DNA of 11,513 nt. Source: an uncultured Treponema sp. GTDB lineage: Bacteria; Spirochaetota; Spirochaetia; Treponematales; Treponemataceae. Position numbers and translations under genes: made by a program. How positions within the stretch are numbered: the first letter of the stretch is position 1; every line of letters begins with the position of its first letter. Location of the stretch: contig CALHVG010000032.1 of NCBI GenBank assembly GCA_938039145.1, positions 1-11,513 on the forward strand. The letters are read 5' to 3'. The notes under the pieces are model-generated. The model searched no databases, was not told the DNA's origin, and saw nothing but the letters and a program-made list of their open reading frames with translations. Positions 1 to 6,206 of this stretch are shown in pieces.

Positions 1-154
1 CCCCCCCCCCAGAGTTTTCCTAAACCGCCACAATGTGATTTTACCGCTTCTGTTTTCTCCCTAAAAAATTGAAAAACTGTCTATTTTTTTATCGCAAGAG
101 CTTCAACAATGAAGTCGAAAACTTGCCCTTAATTCTTATTTTTTGGAGATTTTT
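1..154. other. Leader of first MCP gene, starting with a C10 tract
   Basis: The window opens with ten consecutive C residues and continues as AT-rich DNA with no open reading frame of note. It is the 5' leader of the MCP gene at 155. I could not place a convincing -35/-10 pair: TTGAAA at 69-74 has no matching -10 at normal spacing. No clear flagellar-type (sigma-28) promoter is visible either. The poly-C run may be the flank of a longer homopolymer or an assembly edge. Confidence 0.4.
145..148 (+). promoter_or_regulatory. Ribosome binding site GGAG that fixes the MCP start
   Basis: GGAG lies six bases before the ATG at 155. A TTG at 143 is in frame but overlaps this site, so it cannot be the start served by it. 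The ATG at 155 is therefore the start, and the resulting 697 residues match the paralogue downstream. Confidence 0.7.
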
Positions 155-2248
155 ATGAAAAACCGATTCTCAATAAAACTCAAACTATTAATCATATTCG
201 GATTGTTGGTTGCGCTCGCAAATTTCATTCTTGGATTTTTTGCAATGCAGATTGCAAGAAAGGCTGTAAGCGAAACGGTCGATAACCACCTTTTGGACAA
301 AGCGGAGGATACCGCAGAAATTATCGACGGAAAGATTTCCTCTTTGTTGCAGTTCCTTGAGGGAATCGCACGAGCCCCTGTTCTGAGAGATTCCAACGTT
401 ACTTCCGACGAAAAAGCCCTGTACCTGAAAAAAGAGGCGGATTTCAATCATGAAATATTGCTTTTGAGCTATGCCGACCTTTCGGGAAATATGTATACGT
501 ATGGCGACAAAACCATAAACGTCAGCGGTCAAGATTGGTTCGTGCTTGGAAAGCAAGGAAAAAATTCTGTCAGCGAGCCTTTTGTTTCCAGTTTGGACGG
601 AAACTTCATAATGGCGGTAGGAATTCCCGTAATCGGAGAAAACAATCAGGTTATAAGTGCCATTTGCGCGACTATAGACGGGCTTTATCTTTCGAGGGAC
701 ATCGAAAATATTGTCGTAGGCAAAACCGGATACTGTTATATTCTGAATCTGGAAGGAACGGTAATCGCACATCGAGATGAATCTATCGTTCGAAATTTTG
801 GTAATTCACAAAAGCGTGCCGAAAAAGACCCTCAATTTAAGTCGCTTGCAAAATTTGAGAAGTCCGCATTAGCAGCCTCAAAAGCTTTTACCGGTAAATA
901 TGAATACAATGGAACTCGGAATATTGCTTCTTATGCACACCTGAAGTCAACCAACTGGACAATCATAATAAAAGCCCCGATAAACGAATTCATGGGAACG
1001 GTGCAGACTTTACGGCTTTCGATGTACATAATCGGCGTGATAATTTTAGCCATCGCGCTGACAATCGTGTTCTTGGTGGCGGCGGCGATTGTAAAGCCAA
1101 TAGGTGTCACGGTGGAAGCCTTGCGGAACATTGCGCAGGGTGAAGGCGACCTGACGGTGCGGCTTCCAATCCACGGAAACGATGAGGTTACGGATTTGTC
1201 AGAATATTTCAACGAGACGATTGCAAAAATCGGCTCGTCGATAAAAAACGTTGGGGCGAGTTCCAACGTAATGCAGTCAATCGGCGACAAGCTTTCAAGC
1301 AACATGACAGAGACAGCGAGCGCGATAAACGAAATAACGGCGAACATCGACGGAGTGAAACAGCAAACTTTGAACCAAGCCGCAAGCGTAACGGAAACTT
1401 CCAGCACGGTGGAAGAAATAATCCGCACTATAGAGCAGCTGAACGGAAGCATCGAGACTCAGGCGGCGAGCGTCACGCAGTCGTCCGCCTCGATAGAGGA
1501 GATGGTGGCGAATATCGCTTCCATCACGCAGTCGTTGGAGAAGAGCGACAACATGGTACGCTTGCTTTCTACTGCGACTTCCGAGGGAAAGACGACTTTG
1601 CTGACGTCAAACACCGTCACGCAGAAGATAGCCGATGAATCAGGCGGCTTGATTGAGGCTTCCAGCGTGATTCAGAACATTGCAAGCCAGACAAACCTTT
1701 TGGCAATGAACGCCGCAATTGAAGCCGCCCACGCAGGCGAGTCGGGTAAAGGGTTCGCTGTCGTCGCTGACGAAATCCGTAAGCTGGCGGAAGAATCCAG
1801 CGTCCAGGGAAAGACCATCACCGACACGCTCAAAAACCTTAGCGACGACATCCGGGGACTTGCGGAAAGCTCCAAAATTGTGGAAGAAAAGTTCAACGCA
1901 ATCTTCCAGCTGGCGGAGAACGTGCGTGGCATGAGTTCGGAATTGACCGCCGCAATGCGTGAGCAGGAAAACGGAAGCAGGGAAGTTCTGGCTGCTATAA
2001 AGAATATTAACTCCGTTACAGTAGAGGTCAAGAACGGCTCGGAAGAGATGCTAATAGGCGGAAAGGGTGTAGCAAACGAAATGCAAAAGCTCGACAGTTT
2101 GACTTCGGTAATCAAGGATAGCATGAACGAAATGAGCGCAGGCGTTTCGCAGATAAATAATGCGGTGCATGAGGTAAATGATCTAGCTATAAAGAATAAG
2201 GAAAGTATTGAAGGATTGGCGGCAGAAGTAGGGAAATTCAAAATATAG
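155..2248 (+). CDS. Methyl-accepting chemotaxis protein (dCache sensor, HAMP, MCP signal)
   Basis: Transmembrane chemoreceptor that senses a ligand outside the inner membrane and controls CheA kinase through CheW. Counting from the ATG at 155, a first membrane helix lies at about 11-30. An extracytoplasmic double-Cache-like region spans about 33-275, with GKTGYCYILNLEGTVIAH in its second half. The second membrane helix is at about 287-312, and a HAMP domain starting KPI with RNIAQGEGDLTVRLP covers about 313-366. A long helical MCP signalling domain runs to the end, with the conserved hairpin tip NIASQTNLLAMNAAIEAAHA, then GKGFAVVADEIRKLAEESS, at about 508-548. The protein ends KFKI and has no CheR/CheB-tethering pentapeptide. 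The full R-x-W-Y amino-acid-binding signature of dCache receptors is not seen, so the ligand is unknown. It is paralogous to the MCP at 3138-5237, with which it converges. Confidence 0.95.
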   Translation: MKNRFSIKLKLLIIFGLLVALANFILGFFAMQIARKAVSETVDNHLLDKAEDTAEIIDGKISSLLQFLEGIARAPVLRDSNVTSDEKALYLKKEADFNHEILLLSYADLSGNMYTYGDKTINVSGQDWFVLGKQGKNSVSEPFVSSLDGNFIMAVGIPVIGENNQVISAICATIDGLYLSRDIENIVVGKTGYCYILNLEGTVIAHRDESIVRNFGNSQKRAEKDPQFKSLAKFEKSALAASKAFTGKYEYNGTRNIASYAHLKSTNWTIIIKAPINEFMGTVQTLRLSMYIIGVIILAIALTIVFLVAAAIVKPIGVTVEALRNIAQGEGDLTVRLPIHGNDEVTDLSEYFNETIAKIGSSIKNVGASSNVMQSIGDKLSSNMTETASAINEITANIDGVKQQTLNQAASVTETSSTVEEIIRTIEQLNGSIETQAASVTQSSASIEEMVANIASITQSLEKSDNMVRLLSTATSEGKTTLLTSNTVTQKIADESGGLIEASSVIQNIASQTNLLAMNAAIEAAHAGESGKGFAVVADEIRKLAEESSVQGKTITDTLKNLSDDIRGLAESSKIVEEKFNAIFQLAENVRGMSSELTAAMREQENGSREVLAAIKNINSVTVEVKNGSEEMLIGGKGVANEMQKLDSLTSVIKDSMNEMSAGVSQINNAVHEVNDLAIKNKESIEGLAAEVGKFKI

Positions 2249-2299
2249 TGCCGACGGTAAAAACATCATCGTGGAGATTTAATTGACGTCCCGTCAGCT

Positions 2300-2324
2300 G
2301 CAGTTTTCCCGTTGGGAAAACTGC
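2300..2324 (+). terminator. Likely terminator of the first MCP gene
   Basis: An 11-bp perfect stem with arms GCAGTTTTCCC and GGGAAAACTGC encloses a 3-base GTT loop. It sits 51 bases after the MCP stop and is followed by TAATAAATATTTT, which is AT-rich but not a clean T tract. A variant of the same hairpin recurs at 2471-2495, so it may also be part of a repeat. Confidence 0.55.
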
Positions 2325-2388
2325 TAATAAATATTTTAGGTGAGCGAGGGGAAGGGAGAAGTAATCCCTCTTAGAAGTATCAACTTAC

Positions 2389-2414
2389 ACAAATCGGACT
2401 CCAGTCCGATTTGT
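2389..2414. repeat. Perfect 12-bp inverted repeat with 2-base centre
   Basis: Arms ACAAATCGGACT and AGTCCGATTTGT flank a CC centre. The near absence of a loop favours a DNA palindrome or part of a longer structure over a simple terminator hairpin. No T tract follows. Confidence 0.6.
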
Positions 2415-2461
2415 TAGACGGAGGGAAGACGCGTTGTGTCTTTAGGATTCCGTTAGTGCGT

Positions 2462-2495
2462 CCGGCGGTTGCAGTTTTCCCGCCGGTAAAACTGC
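2462..2495. repeat. Second copy of the GCAGTTTT hairpin, with a competing stem
   Basis: At 2471-2495 GCAGTTTT pairs with AAAACTGC; one mismatch and then CC/GG continue the stem around a GCC loop. This is a diverged copy of the hairpin at 2300-2324. A second stem is possible in the same sequence: CCGGCGG at 2462-2468 pairs perfectly with CCGCCGG at 2480-2486. The two stems cannot form together. Confidence 0.5.
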
Positions 2496-2541
2496 ATAGA
2501 ACTCTTCGACTGTTCCTGCAGAGTCCTAAGATAATCCTATG

Positions 2542-2565
2542 CAAGTTTTGCGGAACGTAAACTTG
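2542..2565. repeat. 7-bp inverted repeat
   Basis: CAAGTTT at 2542-2548 pairs with AAACTTG at 2559-2565 around a 10-base loop. It is a weak hairpin, listed because it belongs to the run of hairpins in this spacer. Confidence 0.35.
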
Positions 2566-2714
2566 GATGGGCGGAGAACAATTGACTTCGTAAGACCAAT
2601 AATAACAGCCCAACGAGAAAAGTGCGAATAAGTATCTGAGGGAATTGTACCCATGATTAAAGCATAATCTTGTAAAAAAACACCCAACAAAATACGTCAA
2701 ACAAACAGTGAACT

Positions 2715-2761
2715 GGCGGATATTAGGCATCGTTCATCATGCAGTTCATCGTATATCCGCC
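2715..2761. repeat. GGCGGATAT hairpin, 9-bp stem with 29-base loop
   Basis: GGCGGATAT at 2715-2723 pairs perfectly with ATATCCGCC at 2753-2761. The loop has a small internal GCAT/ATGC pairing and two TTCATC copies. A related hairpin with a GGGCGGACAT stem and an ATGCA-containing loop of 32 bases lies at 6233-6284, so this appears to be one member of a family. Confidence 0.5.
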
Positions 2762-2888
2762 CAACGACTCAGGGACAAGCCTGATTCTTGCCGGATGGGT
2801 CGAATGCATCTATGCTTAGTTCATCCGATTGTCGCTTGTATGTCCGCCACAAGAAGGGGACAAAAATCCGATTCTTGCAAGATGGCTC
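2739..2888. repeat. Imperfect tandem direct repeat, period about 85-87 bp
   Basis: Shared blocks occur in the same order in both copies: GTTCATC (2744 and 2819), TCCGCC (2756 and 2843), GGGACAA (2772 and 2857), GATTCTTGC (2783 and 2870), then GATGG with TC close behind. The offset is 85-87 bases for the last blocks and 75 for the first, so indels separate the copies. I see no coding frame conserved between them. Confidence 0.45.
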
Positions 2889-2891
2889 ATA

Positions 2892-2916
2892 CACGTTTTC
2901 CTTTTATGAAAACGTG
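2892..2916. repeat. 9-bp hairpin CACGTTTTC/GAAAACGTG
   Basis: A perfect 9-bp stem encloses the 7-base loop CTTTTAT. Its last G is also the first base of the next, larger hairpin at 2916-2967, so the two structures abut. Confidence 0.5.
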
Positions 2917-2967
2917 GGACGGCGGGCGAGGAATAAATGGGTGAAAGACCCGTTTTTCCGCCGTCCC
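2916..2967. repeat. Nested hairpin with 10-bp outer stem
   Basis: GGGACGGCGG at 2916-2925 pairs perfectly with CCGCCGTCCC at 2958-2967. Inside, GGGT at 2939-2942 pairs with ACCC at 2948-2951 around GAAAG, and flanking AAAT/GTTT can lengthen this inner stem with one G-U pair. A nested two-stem shape suggests RNA structure more than a simple terminator. Confidence 0.5.
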
Positions 2968-2984
2968 TGGTCTGACGTGAATAC

Positions 2985-3003
2985 AATTCTCAACATGAGA
3001 ATT
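2985..3003. repeat. 7-bp hairpin AATTCTC/GAGAATT
   Basis: A perfect 7-bp stem with loop AACAT. AT-rich and weak alone, but part of the hairpin series in this spacer. Confidence 0.4.
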
Positions 3004-3035
3004 ACAGTTGATTAGAAAACACAATAATACGGGTT

Positions 3036-3054
3036 CTTAGGGCAGAGCCCTAAG
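3036..3054. repeat. 8-bp hairpin CTTAGGGC/GCCCTAAG
   Basis: A perfect 8-bp stem with the 3-base loop AGA. No T tract follows in either direction, so a terminator role is not clear. Confidence 0.45.
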
Positions 3055-3078
3055 CAGTCGGGAAAGAGAGGGTGGGTC

Positions 3079-3130
3079 TAAGGGAGGGGGAGGAAACCCC
3101 GGTCTGACGGGGTTTCCTCCCCCTCCCTTA
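3079..3130 (-). terminator. 22-bp perfect stem, terminator of the second MCP gene
   Basis: The arms at 3079-3100 and 3109-3130 are exact reverse complements over 22 bases and enclose the 8-base loop GGTCTGAC. The arms are purine-rich on one side (AAGGGAGGGGGAGG) and pyrimidine-rich on the other. The hairpin lies 7 bases beyond the stop of the minus-strand MCP, the usual place for a terminator. Neither side has a clear U tract, so it may act as a bidirectional block or an mRNA 3' end stabiliser. The GGTCTGACG at the loop recurs at 2969-2977. Confidence 0.65.
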
Positions 3131-3137
3131 ATTATTA

Positions 3138-5237
3138 CTACACTTTGAATTTCCCTACTTCCGCAGCAAGGCTGTCAATGCTTACCTTGTTCTTTCTTGC
3201 AAGATTGTTCACCTCTTGCACTGCGTTGTTAATCTGCTGAACGCCCGCCGCCATTTCGTTCATGCTATCTTTGATGACGGCGGTAAGTCCGTCGAGTTTG
3301 CGCATCTCTTCGGCGACTCCTTTTCCGCCGACCAGCATTTCTTCAGAGCCGCTTTTTACTTCCGCAGTTACTGCGCTGATGTTCTTGATAGCCTCAAGCA
3401 CTTCGTGGCTGCCGTTCTCCTGCTCGCGCATTGCGGCGGTCAGTTCAGCACTCATTCCACGGACATTTTCCGAAAGCTGGAAGATTGAGTTGAATTTTTC
3501 TTCCACGATTTTTGAACTTTCGGACAAACCTTTTATATCGTCGCTAAGTTTTTTGAGCGTGTCGGTAATCGTTTTCCCTTGGACACTCGATTCTTCCGCC
3601 AACTTTCTAATTTCGTCCGCAACGACGGCGAAACCTTTTCCCGTTTCGCCCGCATGTGCCGCCTCGATTGCAGCGTTCATCGCCAAAAGATTCGTTTGGC
3701 TTGCAATATTTTGAATAACGCTGGAAGCCTCAATCAAACCGCCTGATTCATCAGCGATTTTCTGCGTGACGGTGTTCGAGGTGAGCAAAGTAGTCTTGCC
3801 TTCCGAGGTGGCAGCAGCAAGCGCTTTTACCATGTTGTCGCTTTTTTCAAGGGAATGAGTAATCGAAGCAATGTTCGAAACCATCTGTTCAACGGAGGCG
3901 GACGACTGCACCACGCTAGCCGACTGCGTTTCTATGCTGCCGTTTAAGTTTTCTATCGTTCGGATAATTTCTTCGATTGTGCCGGCGGTTTCGGTAACGC
4001 TCGCAGCTTGCGTCAACGCCTGCTGTTTCACGCCTTCGATGTTCGATGAAATCTCGTTGATTGCGCTAGCGGTCTCCGTCATATCGGAAGAAAGCGAATC
4101 GCCCATCTCTTCCATTACCTTGCTGTTTTCGCCCACGGAACGAATGGATGTGCCGATTTTTGAAATCGTTTCGTTAAAATACGAAGCAAGGTCCGCGATT
4201 TCGTCATTGCCATTTATCGGAAGACGAACGGTCAAGTCGCCCTCGCCTTGCGCAATATTTTTGAGCGCAGCGACAATCGTCTGAATAGGTTTTATAATCA
4301 TCCTAGCGACAATATATACGGCTATAACCGCAACAATTAAAATTATCGCACCGATTGCAAACATCGAAATACGCAACGTGTTGACGGTATCCATAAACTC
4401 GTCGCGGGGCGCATTTATGATGACCGTCCAGTCGGTGGTTTTCAGCGTGGCATACGAAGCGATTTTGTTTACGCCGCCATATTTATAAAAATCTATCGAA
4501 GGGTCATCGATTTCCACTGCCATTTTTTCAAACTCCGCAAGAGAAGCAAGTTTTTTGTCCGTCCTTGCCATTTCCTGCGCATTTTCCATTTTTTCTACCC
4601 TATCGGTCAGCCTTGTGGCTATTGTTGTTCCCGTTGCGCCAAGGACATAGCAATAACCCGTCTTTCCAACAACAATGTCTTTGATGCTGTCGGACAACCA
4701 CAAGCCCGGAATAGTAGCAACAATACTTGCAATGCGGTTGTTATTATCGTCAAGCACAGGAACTACAACCGCCATAACCAACTGGTGCAGAATTATCGAG
4801 ACAAATGGTTCGGAAAAATATTCATTTCCGCCTTGGGAATTTTTATACCAATCCAAAGATGTAATATCTTTTTTCGTGCCGTCCGTCAGATAAAGGAATC
4901 CCTGCGGATCTGCAATATTAAGCTGCAAAATATCTTTGTTAAACGAAGCTTCATGATCCAAAAGCGCACTTTTCGCCATATAGGATATTTCAGGATTTCT
5001 GAACGCAGGCATACGTGCGATTCCGTGAAGGAACTGCCAAAACGCCGTGATACGACCATCAACAATTTCCGCAGTGTCGGTTGCTTTTTCAATGAGCTGC
5101 GCCTCCACCTTTTCCGTGACGGCTTTGCGTGCAATGCGGACCGCAAGCAATCCTTCAACAAGAGACGCCATCGCAACCAGCGCACCGAAAATAAAAATCA
5201 ACTTGTTCTTTAATGAAGATTTCTTTGCCATAACCAT
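3138..5237 (-). CDS. Methyl-accepting chemotaxis protein, paralogue of the first
   Basis: Chemoreceptor of the same architecture as the gene at 155: membrane helix at about 12-33, double-Cache-like sensor at about 36-277, membrane helix at about 290-314, HAMP at about 316-368 (KNIAQGEGDLTVRLP), then the MCP signalling domain. The hairpin tip from NIASQTNLL to LAEESSVQGKTITDTLK (about 510-562) differs from the paralogue by one residue. The sensor region is much more diverged (for example DWYKNSQGGNEYFSEPFVS), so a different ligand is likely. The protein ends KFKV and lacks a CheR/CheB pentapeptide. Two starts are possible: ATG at 5237, four bases after AAGGAG, or ATG at 5231, ten bases after it. 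The second gives exactly 697 residues, as in the paralogue, and aligns the N-termini without a gap. It is transcribed away from the XRE regulator and probably controlled by it. Confidence 0.95.
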   Translation of the reverse strand: MVMAKKSSLKNKLIFIFGALVAMASLVEGLLAVRIARKAVTEKVEAQLIEKATDTAEIVDGRITAFWQFLHGIARMPAFRNPEISYMAKSALLDHEASFNKDILQLNIADPQGFLYLTDGTKKDITSLDWYKNSQGGNEYFSEPFVSIILHQLVMAVVVPVLDDNNNRIASIVATIPGLWLSDSIKDIVVGKTGYCYVLGATGTTIATRLTDRVEKMENAQEMARTDKKLASLAEFEKMAVEIDDPSIDFYKYGGVNKIASYATLKTTDWTVIINAPRDEFMDTVNTLRISMFAIGAIILIVAVIAVYIVARMIIKPIQTIVAALKNIAQGEGDLTVRLPINGNDEIADLASYFNETISKIGTSIRSVGENSKVMEEMGDSLSSDMTETASAINEISSNIEGVKQQALTQAASVTETAGTIEEIIRTIENLNGSIETQSASVVQSSASVEQMVSNIASITHSLEKSDNMVKALAAATSEGKTTLLTSNTVTQKIADESGGLIEASSVIQNIASQTNLLAMNAAIEAAHAGETGKGFAVVADEIRKLAEESSVQGKTITDTLKKLSDDIKGLSESSKIVEEKFNSIFQLSENVRGMSAELTAAMREQENGSHEVLEAIKNISAVTAEVKSGSEEMLVGGKGVAEEMRKLDGLTAVIKDSMNEMAAGVQQINNAVQEVNNLARKNKVSIDSLAAEVGKFKV

Positions 5238-5241
5238 AAAA

Positions 5242-5272
5242 CTCCTTATCGGACTTTTGGCTTTATCCGATA
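5242..5272 (-). promoter_or_regulatory. Strong Shine-Dalgarno with an adjoining leader hairpin
   Basis: On the minus strand AAGGAG (5242-5247) precedes the MCP start. Directly upstream, TATCGGA and TCCGATA form a perfect 7-bp stem (5247-5253 with 5266-5272) around a 12-base loop, and the stem shares its last base with the ribosome binding site. The hairpin could tune translation or protect the mRNA 5' region. Confidence 0.45.
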
Positions 5273-5282
5273 CTCAAATTTT

Positions 5283-5300
5283 AACTCTAAATTTAGAGTT
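5283..5300. promoter_or_regulatory. Palindromic operator 1, AACTCTAAATTTAGAGTT
   Basis: An 18-base perfect palindrome in the spacer between the divergent MCP and XRE genes. A related half-degenerate site lies 39 bases away at 5324-5337. It falls just downstream of the predicted MCP transcription start and over the possible -35 of the XRE gene. This position suits binding by the XRE dimer, but that is inferred from context only. Confidence 0.6.
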
Positions 5301-5311
5301 TTAGTTCGTCA

Positions 5312-5340
5312 ATTATACAACTACTCTAAATACAGAGCAA
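5312..5340 (-). promoter_or_regulatory. Promoter of the second MCP gene
   Basis: On the minus strand TTGCTC (5335-5340) is followed by a 17-base spacer and a perfect TATAAT (5312-5317). This predicts transcription starting near 5305, leaving a leader of about 70 bases. Operator 2 overlaps the -35 side and operator 1 lies at the start of the transcript. A plus-strand promoter for the XRE gene (TTTAGA at 5292-5297, 16 bases, TATACA at 5314-5319) would use almost the same -10 bases. Confidence 0.6.
5324..5337. promoter_or_regulatory. Palindromic operator 2, CTCTAAATACAGAG
   Basis: Matches the core of operator 1 (CTCTAAATTTAGAG) in 12 of 14 positions. It overlaps the spacer and -35 edge of the predicted MCP promoter and lies downstream of the predicted XRE -10. 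The two operators thus flank the shared -10 region symmetrically. Confidence 0.5.
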
Positions 5341-5366
5341 ATAAAAGAATTTTTTAATTCATTAAA

Positions 5367-5573
5367 ATGACTAAAGACGTAGAGAACGTAATCGATAAAA
5401 TACGCAAATTCCGCACTGAAAAAAACATTTCGATAGTCCGACTTTCGGTTGAATCCGGCATATCCAGAAGTCATCTTTTTTATATAGAAAGCAAACGCAC
5501 AATTCCATCTTTGGAAACATTAAGCAAAATCGCAGAAGCCATGCAGCTTCAACTGAAAGATTTTTTTATTTAG
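5367..5573 (+). CDS. Small XRE-family helix-turn-helix regulator
   Basis: A 68-residue DNA-binding protein made of little more than one HTH_3/Cro-C1 domain at about 8-64. The second helix and turn (SIVRLSVESGI, 22-32), recognition helix (SRSHLFYIESK, 33-43) and the conserved TIPSLETLSKIAEAM (45-59) are all visible. It has no sensor or peptidase domain, so it probably acts as a simple dimeric repressor whose activity follows its own level or an unseen partner. It is divergent from the MCP at 3138-5237, and two matching palindromes lie between them. No good Shine-Dalgarno is seen before its ATG, which suggests weak translation. A single-gene antitoxin is another reading, but no toxin gene adjoins it. 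Confidence 0.85.
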   Translation: MTKDVENVIDKIRKFRTEKNISIVRLSVESGISRSHLFYIESKRTIPSLETLSKIAEAMQLQLKDFFI

Positions 5574-5710
5574 CCAAATAAAATCGGATTGAGATTTTAT
5601 CAATACTACTTTATATTTTAACAAAATTACCGATTAATACGTGCAATCGCACAACTAAAAACTTTTTCGGATGTTGAAGCATCCTGCAAAAATTTTATAG
5701 AAGTTATATT
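5574..5710. other. Leader of the lipoprotein gene with small hairpins
   Basis: AT-rich spacer between the XRE and lipoprotein genes. It has three weak hairpins: TAAAATC/GATTTTA (5579-5599), GTGC/GCAC (5641-5652) and GGATG/CATCC (5669-5684). None is followed by a clear T tract, so I cannot assign a terminator to the XRE gene. No convincing promoter or strong ribosome binding site was found. Confidence 0.35.
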
Positions 5711-6082
5711 ATGAAAACACAAAGAAAATTTTGTCTTTGCGCTGCACTTTTAGCTGCCGCAACTCTTTTCTTAGCCTGTACGAACGACACTCAAAGTGCA
5801 TCCCCGCAATCAAATCCGCTTACCATTACATTCAATCCGACTGAGGTTGCCTGCAAGAAAGGTTATTTTGGCTACGAAGGCGATGTAACATCAGGAACCA
5901 CGGTAAAAGAAAGAGATTGGTACAAGTTTACGGCAAAACTTAATTCCGGCGAAGCGGTTAAAAACTGGCTTATCAACGGCAAGCCGGAATCTTTAAGCAA
6001 CAAAACCGAATATACATACCAAGTAAAACCGGCGGACTTCGCTCCGGACAAAACTATAACCGTAAGTTTCGAAAAACTCTGA
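5711..6082 (+). CDS. Small lipoprotein with one InlB B-repeat-like domain
   Basis: A 123-residue secreted lipoprotein. Residues 1-22 are a signal peptide (KTQRK, then a hydrophobic core ending TLFLA) and C23 is the predicted lipidated cysteine. The lipobox FLAC has F at -3, tolerated by spirochete lipoprotein signals but not typical of E. coli ones. After a short linker, about 36-123 resemble a divergent InlB/Listeria-Bacteroides repeat: ITFNP near the start, then VKNWLINGKPESLSNKTEYTY and a final TITVSF strand. Treponema proteins often carry many such beta-rich repeats; this has just one. It probably sits on the periplasmic or outer-membrane surface; binding partner unknown. Ribosome binding site weak. 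Confidence 0.7.
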   Translation: MKTQRKFCLCAALLAAATLFLACTNDTQSASPQSNPLTITFNPTEVACKKGYFGYEGDVTSGTTVKERDWYKFTAKLNSGEAVKNWLINGKPESLSNKTEYTYQVKPADFAPDKTITVSFEKL

Positions 6083-6134
6083 AATATCTACCCACTTCTA
6101 TAGACATTCTAAAAATTACAAAAACGGTGTTGCA

Positions 6135-6183
6135 TAAAAGGTTGAATGTCGAGTTTTGTTAAAACTCGACATTCAACTAAAAG
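6135..6183. mobile_element. 37-bp palindrome flanked by 6-bp direct repeat TAAAAG
   Basis: GTTGAATGTCGAGTTTT (6141-6157) and its exact reverse complement (6161-6177) form a 17-bp stem around a GTT loop. TAAAAG immediately precedes the left arm (6135-6140) and immediately follows the right arm (6178-6183). An inverted repeat inside a short direct repeat is the layout of a tiny inserted element with target duplication. The alternative is a terminator for the lipoprotein gene, but a T tract is missing. Confidence 0.4.
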
Positions 6184-6206
6184 CATATACGCAATACACA
6201 ATTTTA

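Larger units (their letters stand above)
2249..3137. other. Hairpin-dense non-coding spacer between convergent MCP genes
   Basis: These 889 bases separate the stops of the two MCP genes. Open frames here are short, low in similarity to anything I recognise, and cross the inverted repeats, so I treat them as chance. The sequence holds about ten perfect or near-perfect hairpins (listed separately), a hairpin present in two copies (2300-2324 and 2471-2495), and an imperfect direct repeat at 2739-2888. The middle part, 2580-2710, is AT-rich and plain. No tRNA, rRNA, tmRNA, RNase P or SRP RNA signature was recognised. It may be a cluster of dispersed repeats, or one or more structured RNAs. Confidence 0.6.

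Noticed and set aside
143..154. TTG start adding four residues to the first MCP
   Set aside because: It overlaps the GGAG that serves the ATG at 155, and the ATG gives the same 697 residues as the paralogue.
2380..2730. 116-codon minus-strand frame in the MCP spacer
   Set aside because: It runs through several inverted repeats, has no ribosome binding site or recognisable domain, and reads like translated hairpins.
2413..2765. Integron attC-like motifs: GTTAGAC at 2413 and RYYYAAC boxes (GCCCAAC, ACCCAAC) near 2607, 2681 and 2759
   Set aside because: The boxes are not ordered RYYYAAC then GTTRRRY at attC spacing, they do not pair as an attC site needs, and no integrase or cassette is present.
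2708..3015. Two overlapping plus-strand frames of 75-78 codons
   Set aside because: They cross the tandem repeat and three hairpins, the repeat copies are not in a conserved frame, and no start signal is visible.
2249..3137. CRISPR array, tRNA, tmRNA, RNase P or group II intron in the spacer
   Set aside because: Repeats are few and uneven with no spacer pattern, and none of the hallmark sequences of these RNAs was found.
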